DNA of 64,000 nt from Halobacillus campisalis (GTDB taxonomy: Bacteria; Bacillota; Bacilli; Bacillales; Halobacillaceae): NCBI RefSeq assembly GCF_030345335.1, contig NZ_JAPVRC010000002.1, forward strand, positions 619,367-683,366, read 5' to 3'. Below the pieces are notes generated by a model. The model saw only the letters and a list, made by a program, of their open reading frames with translations, was not told where the DNA came from and searched no databases. Below are positions 42,284-51,378 of this stretch, one piece after another (position 1 is the first letter of the stretch; the number at the start of each line of letters is the position of its first letter). A program made the translations under genes and the position numbers.

Positions 42284-43052
42284 CGTATTCAAGGATACTT
42301 GGCTGATTACGAAGCGGAATATTATGACTACCCTTCGAAATCCTTTTTCTTTCATCCCGAACCTTGTGATCTCTGCGTTCTTCTTACTTGTTTACGAAGG
42401 AGGTTTAAGCGGGATTTCAGAGCTTCCGACATTTGAAGGCGCCAATTATCTGGCCTTCATTCTTCCAGTTTCTATCGTTTCCGCTGCAATAGGCGGCGCA
42501 GGGGGAGCTGGACAGGGTATTGTCAAAGATATCGAAAATGGGTTCTTTTCCAGGCTTTTATTAACCCCGGCCTCACGATTAGCTATTGTCCTCGGGCCCA
42601 TCATTGCGGGCATGCTTCAGTTATTCGTCCAGACATTGCTGATTCTGGGGATCGCTTATTTATTGGGGCTCGAGTCAGCAACCGGTTTTGGAGGGATTTT
42701 GTTCGTCATTCTCATTGCAATAGGATGGGGACTGGCTTTTGCCGGTTACTCAGCTGGTGTAGCGCTCCGAACAAAAAATGCCCAGGCGGCCCAGGCGGGT
42801 ACGTTCATCTTTTTCCCGCTTATTTTTCTTAGCACCACGTTTGTACCTTATGAGCTGATCGAAGCTCAATGGCTGAAAGTCGCAGCGACGATCAACCCTA
42901 CCACTTATATTTTCGAAAGTATGAGAACAGTCTTAATTGATGGATGGCACTTTTGGGATTTGATGCAGGGTGTTTTCGCGATTCTAATTGCCTGCTCTAT
43001 TACGATAACCTTTGCTGCTGTTTCTGCTAAGAAAGCCGTTTCCCGCGGATAG
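42273..43052 (+). CDS. ABC-2 exporter permease (DrrB-like)
   Basis: A protein of 259 aa from ATG 42273 (AGGGAG 8 nt upstream, inside the ATPase gene). Six membrane helices; the ABC-2 segment KDIENGFFSRLLLTPASR and the later NPTTYIFESMRT are characteristic. Forms the channel for the ATPase encoded just upstream. Confidence 0.87.
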   Translation: MGNNVFKDTWLITKRNIMTTLRNPFSFIPNLVISAFFLLVYEGGLSGISELPTFEGANYLAFILPVSIVSAAIGGAGGAGQGIVKDIENGFFSRLLLTPASRLAIVLGPIIAGMLQLFVQTLLILGIAYLLGLESATGFGGILFVILIAIGWGLAFAGYSAGVALRTKNAQAAQAGTFIFFPLIFLSTTFVPYELIEAQWLKVAATINPTTYIFESMRTVLIDGWHFWDLMQGVFAILIACSITITFAAVSAKKAVSRG

Positions 43053-43216
43053 GCGAGCAGTATATTGCAAAGTAGATTAAATTCGCGCAACAAACACCAA
43101 TTTTTAACAGATTTTTGTAAAAGAAGGTTTCAATACCTCTAAAAAAAGATATATAGTTCCTAAAGGCTTTATGCTGTACTACGTGCAGGCAGCAAGTCTA
43201 GAAGGAGGATGTATCC

Positions 43217-43828
43217 GTGCGTTACCTTGTAGTTTCAGATATACATGGAGAAATTGATAAATTCGAGAGTTTACTCGCCAAAGCTTCGTATGAACCTGAG
43301 AAAGATCAATTGATACTGCTTGGTGATTATGTTGATAGAGGTCCTAATTCAAGAGCAGTTGTGAAAAAGGTTAAACAGCTCGTGGAGGAAGACGGAGCTA
43401 TAGCCTTAAAGGGAAACCATGATGATCTTTTCATCAGGGCCAAGTACGAAGAAGTAGCCATGGAGCTTTGGAAAATAAATGGAGCGTCCAGTACAATCAA
43501 ATCGTATGGCAGTAATATCGAAGAAGTGAAAGAACATCAAGAATGGTTAAAAGACAATCTATCGCTTTATTATGAAACAGAAGAGTACATCTTCGTACAT
43601 GCAGGCTTAGAACCTGGCATTCCAGTAGAGCAGCAAGAGGAAGAAATTATGCTATGGACACGAAACACCGCGAAAGTCGGACTAGGAAAAACCGTGGTAC
43701 ACGGTCATACACCAGTCAGAGAAATTTCCTATTATGAAGATCAAGTCGATATTGATACGGGCGCCGTTTATGGAGGTAAACTCACACTATTAGAACTACC
43801 TACTCACGAAGTATATACAGTCTCATAG
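43217..43828 (+). CDS. Calcineurin-like serine/threonine-type metallophosphatase
   Basis: A protein of 203 aa. All metal and phosphate motifs are present: VSDIHGE, LLGDYVDRGPNS, LKGNHDDL, FVHAGLEPG and VVHGHTPV. Resembles PrpA/ApaH-type bacterial PPP phosphatases acting on phosphoproteins or dinucleoside polyphosphates. GTG start with GAAGGAGG. Monocistronic, with terminator. Confidence 0.87.
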   Translation: MRYLVVSDIHGEIDKFESLLAKASYEPEKDQLILLGDYVDRGPNSRAVVKKVKQLVEEDGAIALKGNHDDLFIRAKYEEVAMELWKINGASSTIKSYGSNIEEVKEHQEWLKDNLSLYYETEEYIFVHAGLEPGIPVEQQEEEIMLWTRNTAKVGLGKTVVHGHTPVREISYYEDQVDIDTGAVYGGKLTLLELPTHEVYTVS

Positions 43829-43845
43829 GATTAGACCGAGAGAAG

Positions 43846-43878
43846 AAGACGCGATGAATCTATATCGCGTCTTTTTCT
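43846..43878 (+). terminator. Terminator of the metallophosphatase gene
   Basis: AAGACGCGAT (43846-43855) pairs with ATCGCGTCTT (43864-43873), followed by TTTCT. Confidence 0.85.
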
Positions 43879-43923
43879 AGTCCGGTCTATTGGAAAGAAC
43901 TTACTGGGAGGATCTTTCGTTTC

Positions 43924-45117
43924 TTAACCAACTGCAACTTTTAACTCACTTAAACCTCTCAGTAAAAAGACGTGTTGCCAGCGTGGATGGGAATCATACA
44001 AACGTATGTCAGGGAATGTGGTTAACAGTTTTTTTATCGCAACGTTTCCTTCCAAACGAGCGAGTGGAGCTCCCAGACAAAAATGGATACCGTAGCCGAA
44101 AGCGATATGTGGATTCTGGCTTCGTGTAATATCAAATGTCTCCGCATTTTCGAATTTATCTTCGTCACGGTTAGCGGAACTTAAAGAAGCGAGAACGAGA
44201 TCTCCCCTCCGAATTGTTCTGCCGTGGAAGTCAACGTCCTCTTCTGCCCAGCGGGCGGTCGAAAAGTCGACTGGACTATAAAAGCGAAGACCTTCTTCAA
44301 TGGCGGAATCTGTAAAAGTCAAATCGGCTTGTAATTTCTCAAGTTGTTCGGGGTGTTCAAAAAGAGCCAGCATCGTATTGCCAATAAGGTTTACAGTTGT
44401 TTCATGTCCTGCAATGATAAGGAGCACAATCATCGAATATAACTCTTCTCGATTTAGTTGATCACCTTCCTCTTCTGCCTGCAGCAAGCTTGAGATTAAA
44501 TCCTCTTGCGGATTCTCTTTGCGCTCGTCAAACAGCTTTTTTAAATAAGTAAGGAAATCTTCCGTATCGTGGATGAAGTCAGCTTCTAAATTATCGGCGG
44601 CAGACAGAATAGTTTGGGACCATTTTCTGAATTTGTTACGATCTTCAGCTGGAACACCAAGCAATTCGCTGATCACAATGATCGGCAGTGGAAACGCAAA
44701 GTCTTCGATGAGATCAATAGCTCCTTCTTTTCTACTTATATCTGCTAAAAGTTGATCTGCTATCTCGCTGATTCTAGGTTCCAACTCTTTTATTTTCTTT
44801 GGGTTAAAATAAGGCTGAACCAATTTGCGAAGCCTAGTGTGGTCCGGCGGATCTACGTCAAGCATCATATTTTGAAAGACCGAAGTAATGAGATCGGGCT
44901 CTTCGGATGAGGAATGCTCCATAAATTTACTTTGATCCTTAATAAAACTCTTCGATTTAAGCAATTCTTTGACATGATCATACTTTGTAACGATCCAGGA
45001 CGTCTGTTCACCAGTTTGTGACATAGGAAAAATTGGGTCAAGACTTCGTAATTGTTTATAAAAAGGATAAGCACCGACTTTGAAATTGGAATGATAGACT
45101 GTTTCGGTTGTTTCCAA
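43924..45117 (-). CDS. Cytochrome P450
   Basis: A protein of 397 aa, typical of soluble bacterial P450s (CYP107-like). I-helix oxygen-binding AGHETTVNLIG, K-helix EEGLRF (ExxR) and haem-binding loop FGYGIHFCLGAPLARLE with the Cys ligand. TTG start with GGGGGA upstream. No ferredoxin or ferredoxin reductase gene nearby, so electrons must come from elsewhere. Divergent from a LysR gene; the palindrome at 45142-45157 is just upstream. Confidence 0.92.
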   Translation of the reverse strand: METTETVYHSNFKVGAYPFYKQLRSLDPIFPMSQTGEQTSWIVTKYDHVKELLKSKSFIKDQSKFMEHSSSEEPDLITSVFQNMMLDVDPPDHTRLRKLVQPYFNPKKIKELEPRISEIADQLLADISRKEGAIDLIEDFAFPLPIIVISELLGVPAEDRNKFRKWSQTILSAADNLEADFIHDTEDFLTYLKKLFDERKENPQEDLISSLLQAEEEGDQLNREELYSMIVLLIIAGHETTVNLIGNTMLALFEHPEQLEKLQADLTFTDSAIEEGLRFYSPVDFSTARWAEEDVDFHGRTIRRGDLVLASLSSANRDEDKFENAETFDITRSQNPHIAFGYGIHFCLGAPLARLEGNVAIKKLLTTFPDIRLYDSHPRWQHVFLLRGLSELKVAVG

Positions 45118-45141
45118 TGTAAATGTCCCCCTGTACTCATT

Positions 45142-45157
45142 TTGACTGGCTGGTCAA
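45142..45157. promoter_or_regulatory. Palindromic operator upstream of the P450
   Basis: TTGACTGGCTGGTCAA is a near-perfect palindrome of the TetR-operator type (FadR-like TGAC..GTCA). It lies 25 nt upstream of the P450 start in the P450-LysR divergent region. No TetR gene is adjacent. Confidence 0.5.
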
Positions 45158-45273
45158 TCTGATTAAAGTATATAGAAAAAGGTAAAAACTCTCAAATTTT
45201 AAAGGAATGCTTTCCAATAGGACACAATGAAATGATAAAGTAGATGATAACAAAGATGGAATAGGAGAAAAAC

Positions 45274-46167
45274 ATGGATATTAGACATCTGAAGTATTTT
45301 ATAGAAGTTTCAAAGTTTAACAGTTTTACGAGGGCCGCCGATCATTTATTCATTTCCCAGCCTACAATCAGTAAAATGATAAAGAATTTAGAAGAAGAGC
45401 TCGGGGTCGACCTTTTTGAACGTTCGAGGAAGCAGCTCACTCTTACTGACGCCGGACGGGTTATATTAGATCAAGCTCAAACGATTGATAAAGCATTTAA
45501 TAACCTTCAGACTGAGCTGGATGATTTACTAGGATTACAAAAAGGACATATCCGCATCGGTCTACCGCCAATTATGGATGCTGACCACTTTATTAAAATA
45601 CTAGGCGAGTTTCATCAACTCTATCCAAATATCACCTTCCAACTAGTAGAAAACGGGGCGAAGAAAATTGAAGAGGGTATACGTGAGGAGAATCTGGACG
45701 CAGGTATTACGGTACTTCCGACAGAAGAAGAGGATTTTCATTACTTTTCTTTTATGAGAGAGGAGTTAAGAGTTGTCGTTCCGCCTACTCATGAACTTGC
45801 AGACCGGAAACAGATAAAGCTTGAAGAATTGAAGGATGAACAAATGATTCTATTTAATAAAGACTTTGCATTAAATGACCGGATAACAGCTGCGTGTAAG
45901 GAGGCGGGTTTTTTGCCGAAAGTCGTGTCGGAAAGTTCTCAATGGGATTTCATAGGAAAAATGATCACAGCAAAGCTAGGATTGTCGATTTTACCTTACA
46001 GCGTCTCTGAACTGCTCAAAGAAGACGTAAGAACAATAAAAGTTATAAAACCAAAGATTGAATGGGATTTGGCGATTATTTGGAGAAAAAATCATTACTT
46101 ATCCTACGCTGCCAAAGAGTGGCTGACATTCACTCAGGAACGGCTGACTATTGGAAGCACCTCATAG
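45274..46167 (+). CDS. LysR-family transcriptional regulator
   Basis: A protein of 297 aa. N-terminal winged helix (MDIRHLKYFIEVSKFNSFTR; ADHLFISQPTISKMIKNLE) and a LysR substrate-binding domain from about residue 88. Close in layout to the B. subtilis CidR/YwbI branch. Divergent from the P450 gene, which it may control, although the palindrome near the P450 looks TetR-like. Confidence 0.88.
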   Translation: MDIRHLKYFIEVSKFNSFTRAADHLFISQPTISKMIKNLEEELGVDLFERSRKQLTLTDAGRVILDQAQTIDKAFNNLQTELDDLLGLQKGHIRIGLPPIMDADHFIKILGEFHQLYPNITFQLVENGAKKIEEGIREENLDAGITVLPTEEEDFHYFSFMREELRVVVPPTHELADRKQIKLEELKDEQMILFNKDFALNDRITAACKEAGFLPKVVSESSQWDFIGKMITAKLGLSILPYSVSELLKEDVRTIKVIKPKIEWDLAIIWRKNHYLSYAAKEWLTFTQERLTIGSTS

Positions 46168-46179
46168 AGGTGTTTTTTT
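46158..46179 (+). terminator. Terminator overlapping the end of the LysR gene
   Basis: CACCTC-ATA-GAGGTG followed by seven T; the TAG stop codon falls in the hairpin loop. Confidence 0.85.
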
Positions 46180-46337
46180 ATGGGGATTATTACAATATCA
46201 TGCCTGTAAAGTATGGTTGTAAGCAGTTCCATAGATTTTATCTATACTGGCTATGATATATAGCTATTTCACTTTCACAAGAACGGCTTATACACTTGTT
46301 ATATAGAACGTATTCCAGTGAAAGAAAGGAACTATGC

Positions 46338-46901
46338 ATGATGTCAGAAATTAAAAGACCAAACGAAAGTTTAATCGTGAATACAGATCAAGTGATGATC
46401 AATGATTTAAATAATTACAACACGTTGTTCGGCGGGGTGTTAATGAAAAAGCTTGATAATAATGCGACGCTCTCAGCCCGGCGTCATTCCAGAGTAAAAG
46501 AATGTGTAACGGCTTCTACTGATTCGATTGATTTTTTATATCCAATTACTCAATCAGATTCCGTCTGCGTGGAATCGTTCGTATCTTATACCGGCAGCAA
46601 GTCTATGGAAATTTTCTGCAAGGTAATCGCTGAAGATATGATTTCAGGAGAACGCCGAATGGCTGCGACAGCGTTCTTGACATTTGTTGCCCTTGATGAA
46701 GATAAAAAGCCGATAAAGGTTCCTGAAATTTCACCAGAAACTGAAGAAGAGAAATTTCTTTATGAGTCTGGTAAAGAGCGCGCAGAAACTCGTAGAATTC
46801 GAAGAAAGCATAGTAAGGAATTGACGAAAATGATCCAGCTGGAGAAACCTTGGGAAAAAGGAGATGTAGACTATGACGACTATGTTAGCGGGATTAAATG
46901 A
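46338..46901 (+). CDS. Acyl-CoA thioesterase (hotdog fold, YkhA-like)
   Basis: A protein of 187 aa from ATG 46338 (GAAAGGAAC upstream), with an ATG ATG doublet. Hotdog-fold marks: NYNTLFGGVLMKKLDNNATL and TASTDSIDFLYPI, then ERRMAATAFLTFVAL. Hydrolyses acyl-CoA esters. The C-terminal 40 residues are charged and helical. The last 29 nt overlap the next gene. Confidence 0.87.
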   Translation: MMSEIKRPNESLIVNTDQVMINDLNNYNTLFGGVLMKKLDNNATLSARRHSRVKECVTASTDSIDFLYPITQSDSVCVESFVSYTGSKSMEIFCKVIAEDMISGERRMAATAFLTFVALDEDKKPIKVPEISPETEEEKFLYESGKERAETRRIRRKHSKELTKMIQLEKPWEKGDVDYDDYVSGIK

Positions 46902-47247
46902 AATTTATAGAGCTCAAGAAGATTTAGCACAATTGAAAGGGGAGCATGAAGGTCTATACGAACAGCTCCACCACGTAGTCAGTCTGACAAGACAGCTTCA
47001 AATCAAGTATGGATATATGGGAGCGTTGTTAAGAGACGAAGATCTTCCGGCGTATGAACCGAAGTTTGTGAGGGATTCGATTCTAAGTCTTTATCAACAT
47101 GAAGTACAAAATTTAAAAGACCATGAAGAAATCCAGCAGGTAAAAGATTTGATGAAAAGACATCGTAAAGTAGGAGATTCCAAGTTGTTTCTCTTAATTC
47201 TCGGTGCTAAACCAGAACTGCTGCAAGGATCAACGATTATGAAATGA
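46873..47247 (+). CDS. Hypothetical helical protein overlapping the thioesterase
   Basis: A protein of 124 aa starting at ATG 46873 with AAAGGAG 9 nt upstream, inside the thioesterase gene in another frame. Mostly charged alpha-helix, probable coiled coil (EDLAQLKGEHEGLYEQLHHV). No Cys, membrane helix or known domain. The 29-nt overlap and a shared strong terminator indicate cotranscription with the thioesterase. Function unknown. Confidence 0.65.
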   Translation: MTTMLAGLNEIYRAQEDLAQLKGEHEGLYEQLHHVVSLTRQLQIKYGYMGALLRDEDLPAYEPKFVRDSILSLYQHEVQNLKDHEEIQQVKDLMKRHRKVGDSKLFLLILGAKPELLQGSTIMK

Positions 47248-47288
47248 AGAAAGCAGTACCTGTAAACTCAGGTACTGCTTTCTTTTTA
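47248..47288 (+). terminator. Bidirectional terminator before ald
   Basis: A 15-bp perfect stem (47248-47262 with 47269-47283), loop TAAACT, then TTTTT; convergent with ald. Confidence 0.9.
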
Positions 47289-48416
47289 GGAGTGGGAAAG
47301 TTGTTTCATCGCTTCAGTAACAGGGACATATTCATAGTCCAGGTCATGAGCTACAGCTTTATACGTAAGTTTTCCACTCATTACATTTACACCTTTTTCA
47401 ATGGCTTCATTCTCTTCCACAGCGCTATAGACGCCTTTGTTTGCAATTTGCAAAGCGTAAGGAATCGTCACGTTCGTTAAGGCAATAGTCGCTGTGCGAG
47501 GTACGGCCCCCGGGATATTGGCGACAGCATAATGAAGGACACCGTGTTTTTCATAAATAGGATGATCATGCGTAGTAATATGGTCTACCGTTTCAAAGTT
47601 ACCTCCTTGGTCGATGGCAACGTCTACAATCACAGACCCGGGATTCATAGATTTCACCATATCTTCCGTGACAAGTTTTGGTGCTTTAGCTCCCGGGATC
47701 AGCACTGCACCTACGACGAGGTCGGAATGCTTAACGGCTTCTGAAATGTTGTAAGGGTTAGACATGAGAGTCTGGACATCTGCTCCGAACAAATCATCCA
47801 ATTCACGCAAGCGAGCAGGATTCAAATCGATGATGGTCACTTGTGCACCTAGACCGACCGCAATTTTTGCTGCGTTTGTTCCCACGATGCCTCCGCCGAT
47901 AATCGTTACTTTTCCACGGGTCACCCCAGGTACTCCACTCAAGAGGATTCCTTTACCGCCAAATGACTTTTCTAAATATTGAGCACCAATTTGAGAAGCC
48001 ATTCGTCCAGCAACTTCGCTCATAGGAGTTAGTAAAGGAAGGGCATTGTTTACGCTGACGGTCTCGTAAGCGATGGCTGTTACTTGCTTCTCAACTAAAG
48101 CTTTGGCCAGTTCGGGTTCAGCAGCCAGATGCAAGTATGTAAACAAAATCAATCCTTTGCGGAAATATCCATATTCTGCTGGAAGAGGCTCTTTAACTTT
48201 CATGACCATTTCAGCACTTTCCCATAATTTTGAAGCGCTTTCAATTATAGTGGCTCCTGAATTCAAATATTCTTCATTCGTAAAGTTGCTGCCAAGTCCA
48301 GCTTCAGTTTCTACAAGCACAGTGTGCCCCGCTTTCACTAAATTCACTACACCAGAAGGCGTGATAGCAACTCGGTTTTCATTATTTTTGATTTCCTTTG
48401 GAACACCAATGATCAT
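47286..48416 (-). CDS. ald: Alanine dehydrogenase
   Basis: A protein of 376 aa from ATG 48416 (AAAGGTGGA upstream; GTG 48428 overlaps that site). Signature [14 protein letters not shown] at the N-terminus, substrate His/Lys region [16 protein letters not shown], and NAD-binding [20 protein letters not shown]. Oxidatively deaminates L-Ala to pyruvate, important for alanine use and sporulation in Bacillus. Lies just downstream of its probable activator gene adeR. Confidence 0.94.
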   Translation of the reverse strand: MIIGVPKEIKNNENRVAITPSGVVNLVKAGHTVLVETEAGLGSNFTNEEYLNSGATIIESASKLWESAEMVMKVKEPLPAEYGYFRKGLILFTYLHLAAEPELAKALVEKQVTAIAYETVSVNNALPLLTPMSEVAGRMASQIGAQYLEKSFGGKGILLSGVPGVTRGKVTIIGGGIVGTNAAKIAVGLGAQVTIIDLNPARLRELDDLFGADVQTLMSNPYNISEAVKHSDLVVGAVLIPGAKAPKLVTEDMVKSMNPGSVIVDVAIDQGGNFETVDHITTHDHPIYEKHGVLHYAVANIPGAVPRTATIALTNVTIPYALQIANKGVYSAVEENEAIEKGVNVMSGKLTYKAVAHDLDYEYVPVTEAMKQLSHS

Positions 48417-48490
48417 GTTGTTTTCCACCTTTCATTCAATCAAGTTACTGAAAGTATATCCTGTTCTATTACAATTTTGTTTAGGGAGAA

Positions 48491-48541
48491 TATAAAAAAG
48501 GAACGAGATGATTTGTGTAAAATCACAAATCATCTCGTTCC
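48491..48541 (-). terminator. Terminator between adeR and ald
   Basis: An 18-bp perfect stem (48500-48517 with 48524-48541, GGAACGAGATGATTTGTG and complement), T-rich on the minus-strand exit. The adeR stop codon (48523-48525) is inside the hairpin. Confidence 0.85.
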
Positions 48542-49773
48542 ATGTGGTGAATAAGTAAATCCAAATACAATGTCGTCTTTTGATTATTATCTTTCAGGTC
48601 GATTTGACCTATTTCTTTTATTCGTTTTAAGCGATAATTCATCGTATTTGTATGGATATGCATATATTTCGAAGCTGAATGGACATTACTGTTATGGATC
48701 AGAAAAACTTTCAGCGTGTAAACTAACTCGCTTTTATTGGTTCGATCGTAATCATATAATCTTTCAAGATAGATGTTATGGTATTGCTCTCGGCTGCGAA
48801 GGGAAGCTAACTCGTTGATAAATTGAAAGACTCCGAGTTCTTGATAATTAGAGGTGTTTTGTAATTCTGTTGAAAATTGTTCCTTTAATTCCAGTACTTT
48901 CAACGCTTGCTTATAACTGTCCGTAATATTTTCGGGGGATTGATATACAATGCCGAATGATCCTTTGACTGCTTTTACTTGAAGCCTTTCACTCATTTTT
49001 GTCATGAAGTCATGAATGAAAGTATTACAGAGGAGAGTGGCATCTTCATAAGCATCGGCACGGATAAGTAATACCAGCCGGTTCTCATCGAATAAACGAC
49101 TGACGACTCTCGTTTGCTGAAGCGTTTCTGTTAAGTAATAAGCATGGCGCTCTATCGTCGGATTCATGTATTCATCGAATTCAAATACTGCAACACACAG
49201 TTGGCCTGACATTTTTATACCAAAACGTTTTGCGTGCCGCATGATTTCTGAATGGCCACGAAGAGTGCCCGTAAGCAGCTGCCAGAAAAATTCTTTTTTA
49301 TCTTCTTCAGATTTATTTTTCTTTGCTTGATGATGAAGCAGCTGATGACTCACGAGCTTAGCAGCATCTTTAATTTGCTGCAAATGATGGCTTGTTACTT
49401 CGACTTCATCGGCTTGCGCCCAGATGAAGCCTAAAAGCGTTCTATTTTTACGAACGGAAACAGCGATACGGTTGCCTAGACCGATTTCCTTGATCGAAGC
49501 GACAATGATTGGCTCACCGCTTTCGAACAGCTTCGACATTACTCCGCGTTTCCATAAACTGTTGATGACTTTCTCGGGAACTTTGCGTCTCATAATGGTA
49601 GCACTTCTAGCTTCATCTACATTTTCCTCATGTTTACTATAGGAAACGATACGATGATTGGCATCCTCGATGGTTATGGGAAAACCAATAATATGTGCTA
49701 TACGGTCTGCCAATCCTTCCGGAGAATCGAACTTTTCATCTATAAGGTCTGCTTGGAATTGGGAATGACTCAT
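48523..49773 (-). CDS. adeR: PucR/CdaR-family transcriptional activator, AdeR-like
   Basis: A protein of 416 aa. An N-terminal sensor region with a GAF-like part (PITIEDANHRIVSYS; LGNRIAVSVRKNRTLLGFIW) and the PucR C-terminal helix-turn-helix (NVHSASKYMHIHTNTMNYRLKRI). In B. subtilis AdeR activates the neighbouring ald gene in response to L-alanine; the same adjacency here supports that role. Confidence 0.85.
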   Translation of the reverse strand: MSHSQFQADLIDEKFDSPEGLADRIAHIIGFPITIEDANHRIVSYSKHEENVDEARSATIMRRKVPEKVINSLWKRGVMSKLFESGEPIIVASIKEIGLGNRIAVSVRKNRTLLGFIWAQADEVEVTSHHLQQIKDAAKLVSHQLLHHQAKKNKSEEDKKEFFWQLLTGTLRGHSEIMRHAKRFGIKMSGQLCVAVFEFDEYMNPTIERHAYYLTETLQQTRVVSRLFDENRLVLLIRADAYEDATLLCNTFIHDFMTKMSERLQVKAVKGSFGIVYQSPENITDSYKQALKVLELKEQFSTELQNTSNYQELGVFQFINELASLRSREQYHNIYLERLYDYDRTNKSELVYTLKVFLIHNSNVHSASKYMHIHTNTMNYRLKRIKEIGQIDLKDNNQKTTLYLDLLIHHMERDDL

Positions 49774-49861
49774 GCAAGTGCTCCTTTATTACATAGATAA
49801 TATTATTTTATCATGGTTGCCAAACTTGAAAAACTTTAATTGTATGGCTTTCAGAAGGATA

Positions 49862-49896
49862 AGGAGGTTCATTTACTGAACGCTCCTGCTTTTTAT
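49862..49896 (+). terminator. Orphan terminator-like hairpin
   Basis: AGGAGGTTCA pairs with TGAACGCTCCT (one bulge), followed by GCTTTTTATT, about 130 nt before the AbrB-CHAD gene. No plus-strand gene precedes it, so it may be an attenuator in the leader of that gene or the end of an unseen small RNA. Confidence 0.45.
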
Positions 49897-50028
49897 TATC
49901 TGACCAGCAGTATCGTCAAAGTAATTAGTAAGGATGGTTGAAAAAAGTTTTGGAAGTCCAGTTAAACTTTCTCATTATAAGGGAAGAGTAAAGGTAACAG
50001 AACTTCCAAAAGGTGGATGGTTACTTTT

Positions 50029-51237
50029 ATGACTACAACTTATATGAGGCAGTTGGATAAAATGGGGCGTTTAGTGATCCCAAAAGAAATTCGAGATGAA
50101 CTTTCATTGAAAGATCAGCATCTAAGCATGAAGCCGCTGAAAGGCGGGCAAGGCCTTAAGGTATTTAAAGAGAATTCTCCAGAGGATCCTAAGACATTGG
50201 ATCGTTATGGTCGTCTTGTAGTCCCTATTGAAATGAGGCAGGAACTCGGCTGGGATGTAGGGAAAAAGATTGAAATCAACGTATCAAATAATGAAGTTGT
50301 TTTAAATGGAAAATTCGAAGTGTGCGAAATATGCGGTAAAGATAAGTCGCTTATCAAAGTTAATACTAATTACCTCTGTGAGGATTGTTTGAATGAGGCA
50401 AATCAAGGTTTGGTTCAAAGGTGGGCTTCGCAGCTGAATTCACTTAAAGATGATTATGTGAGTTATACGGAGCGTTTATTGGACTTCAAAGATCCAGAGG
50501 ATGTCCACCAGGCAAGAGTATTGGGCCGCCGCATAGAGGCTTTGCTGAAATTCTTAAATGTATCGTCCAATCATCAAATTCTAGATACATTGACAGAAGC
50601 CCATAGCCAATTGGGTGAAATTAGAGAGAGGGACGTCTTGATCGAGGCATTTAAAAAGCTTGAAGAAGAGAGTGATGATGAAAAAAAAGCAGAGGTATTC
50701 GCTCAAATTCATCAACGTGTTGAAAAGAAAAGAGTAAAATATCGGGATAAACTGGATCGGAAACTTCCTAAGCTTGTTAATAATAAATTTTTAGATCAAT
50801 GGAACAATTTTATTGAGGCAGAGCTGCCTGCTTATGTACTGCCGCTGAATATAGGCGAGCGATTGGAATATTATGAGAAATCATTTGACCAAAAGGCAGA
50901 GCTATTCTCTGAAGTATTCAAAGAAAAAGGGGCTTCCTCTAATAAAAGCCTGGACTCTTTACATGCAGTAAGAATTAGTTCAAAGTATCTTCGTTACATT
51001 TATCGGTACCTTAATCAAATGTATGATGAGGATTATAAGACAAAAGCAGACCACTATGAAGATATTCAGGATCAGTTTGGCGATATCAATGACTTAAAAG
51101 ACTGGCTGGATGAAATCGACAATCATACAGATAAAATAGATGCCAAGAAAAAGCATGTGAAGGCTGTGAAAAGACAGCTCAAGGATGAATTGGAGAAGAG
51201 AATGAACGAAGTGAATATAGAAAAAATTCATAGTTAA
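50029..51237 (+). CDS. Double AbrB-like DNA-binding domain, zinc-knuckle and CHAD domain fusion
   Basis: A protein of 402 aa. Two SpoVT/AbrB swapped-hairpin domains in tandem (about 6-46: RQLDKMGRLVIPKEIRDEL; about 56-92: LDRYGRLVVPIEMRQELGW). Next a Cys4 knuckle (CEIC ... CEDC, about 97-122) as in some clostridial AbrB proteins. Then a CHAD domain (about 135-390), with HQARVLGRRIEALLKFLN and HAVRISSKYLRYIYRYL, the conserved His/Arg pattern that binds polyphosphate. Inferred: a DNA-binding regulator responding to polyphosphate. ATG 50029 has AGGTGG 12 nt upstream; ATG 50017 abuts it. Confidence 0.8.
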   Translation: MTTTYMRQLDKMGRLVIPKEIRDELSLKDQHLSMKPLKGGQGLKVFKENSPEDPKTLDRYGRLVVPIEMRQELGWDVGKKIEINVSNNEVVLNGKFEVCEICGKDKSLIKVNTNYLCEDCLNEANQGLVQRWASQLNSLKDDYVSYTERLLDFKDPEDVHQARVLGRRIEALLKFLNVSSNHQILDTLTEAHSQLGEIRERDVLIEAFKKLEEESDDEKKAEVFAQIHQRVEKKRVKYRDKLDRKLPKLVNNKFLDQWNNFIEAELPAYVLPLNIGERLEYYEKSFDQKAELFSEVFKEKGASSNKSLDSLHAVRISSKYLRYIYRYLNQMYDEDYKTKADHYEDIQDQFGDINDLKDWLDEIDNHTDKIDAKKKHVKAVKRQLKDELEKRMNEVNIEKIHS

Positions 51238-51244
51238 AGGGTTG

Positions 51245-51273
51245 AGCAGTTCCATGAGGGACTGCTTTTTTTT
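51245..51273 (+). terminator. Terminator of the AbrB-CHAD gene
   Basis: AGCAGT (51245-51250) pairs with ACTGCT (51261-51266), followed by seven or more T. Confidence 0.8.
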
Positions 51274-51378
51274 GTGCTTTTTACTTCATTGGAAACAATT
51301 CTTCTTTTCTCACCCTGTAATCACCTATCACACTTCTAGGCACGGGCACATATGATTTTGTTAAAGAGGTGGTGAAGA

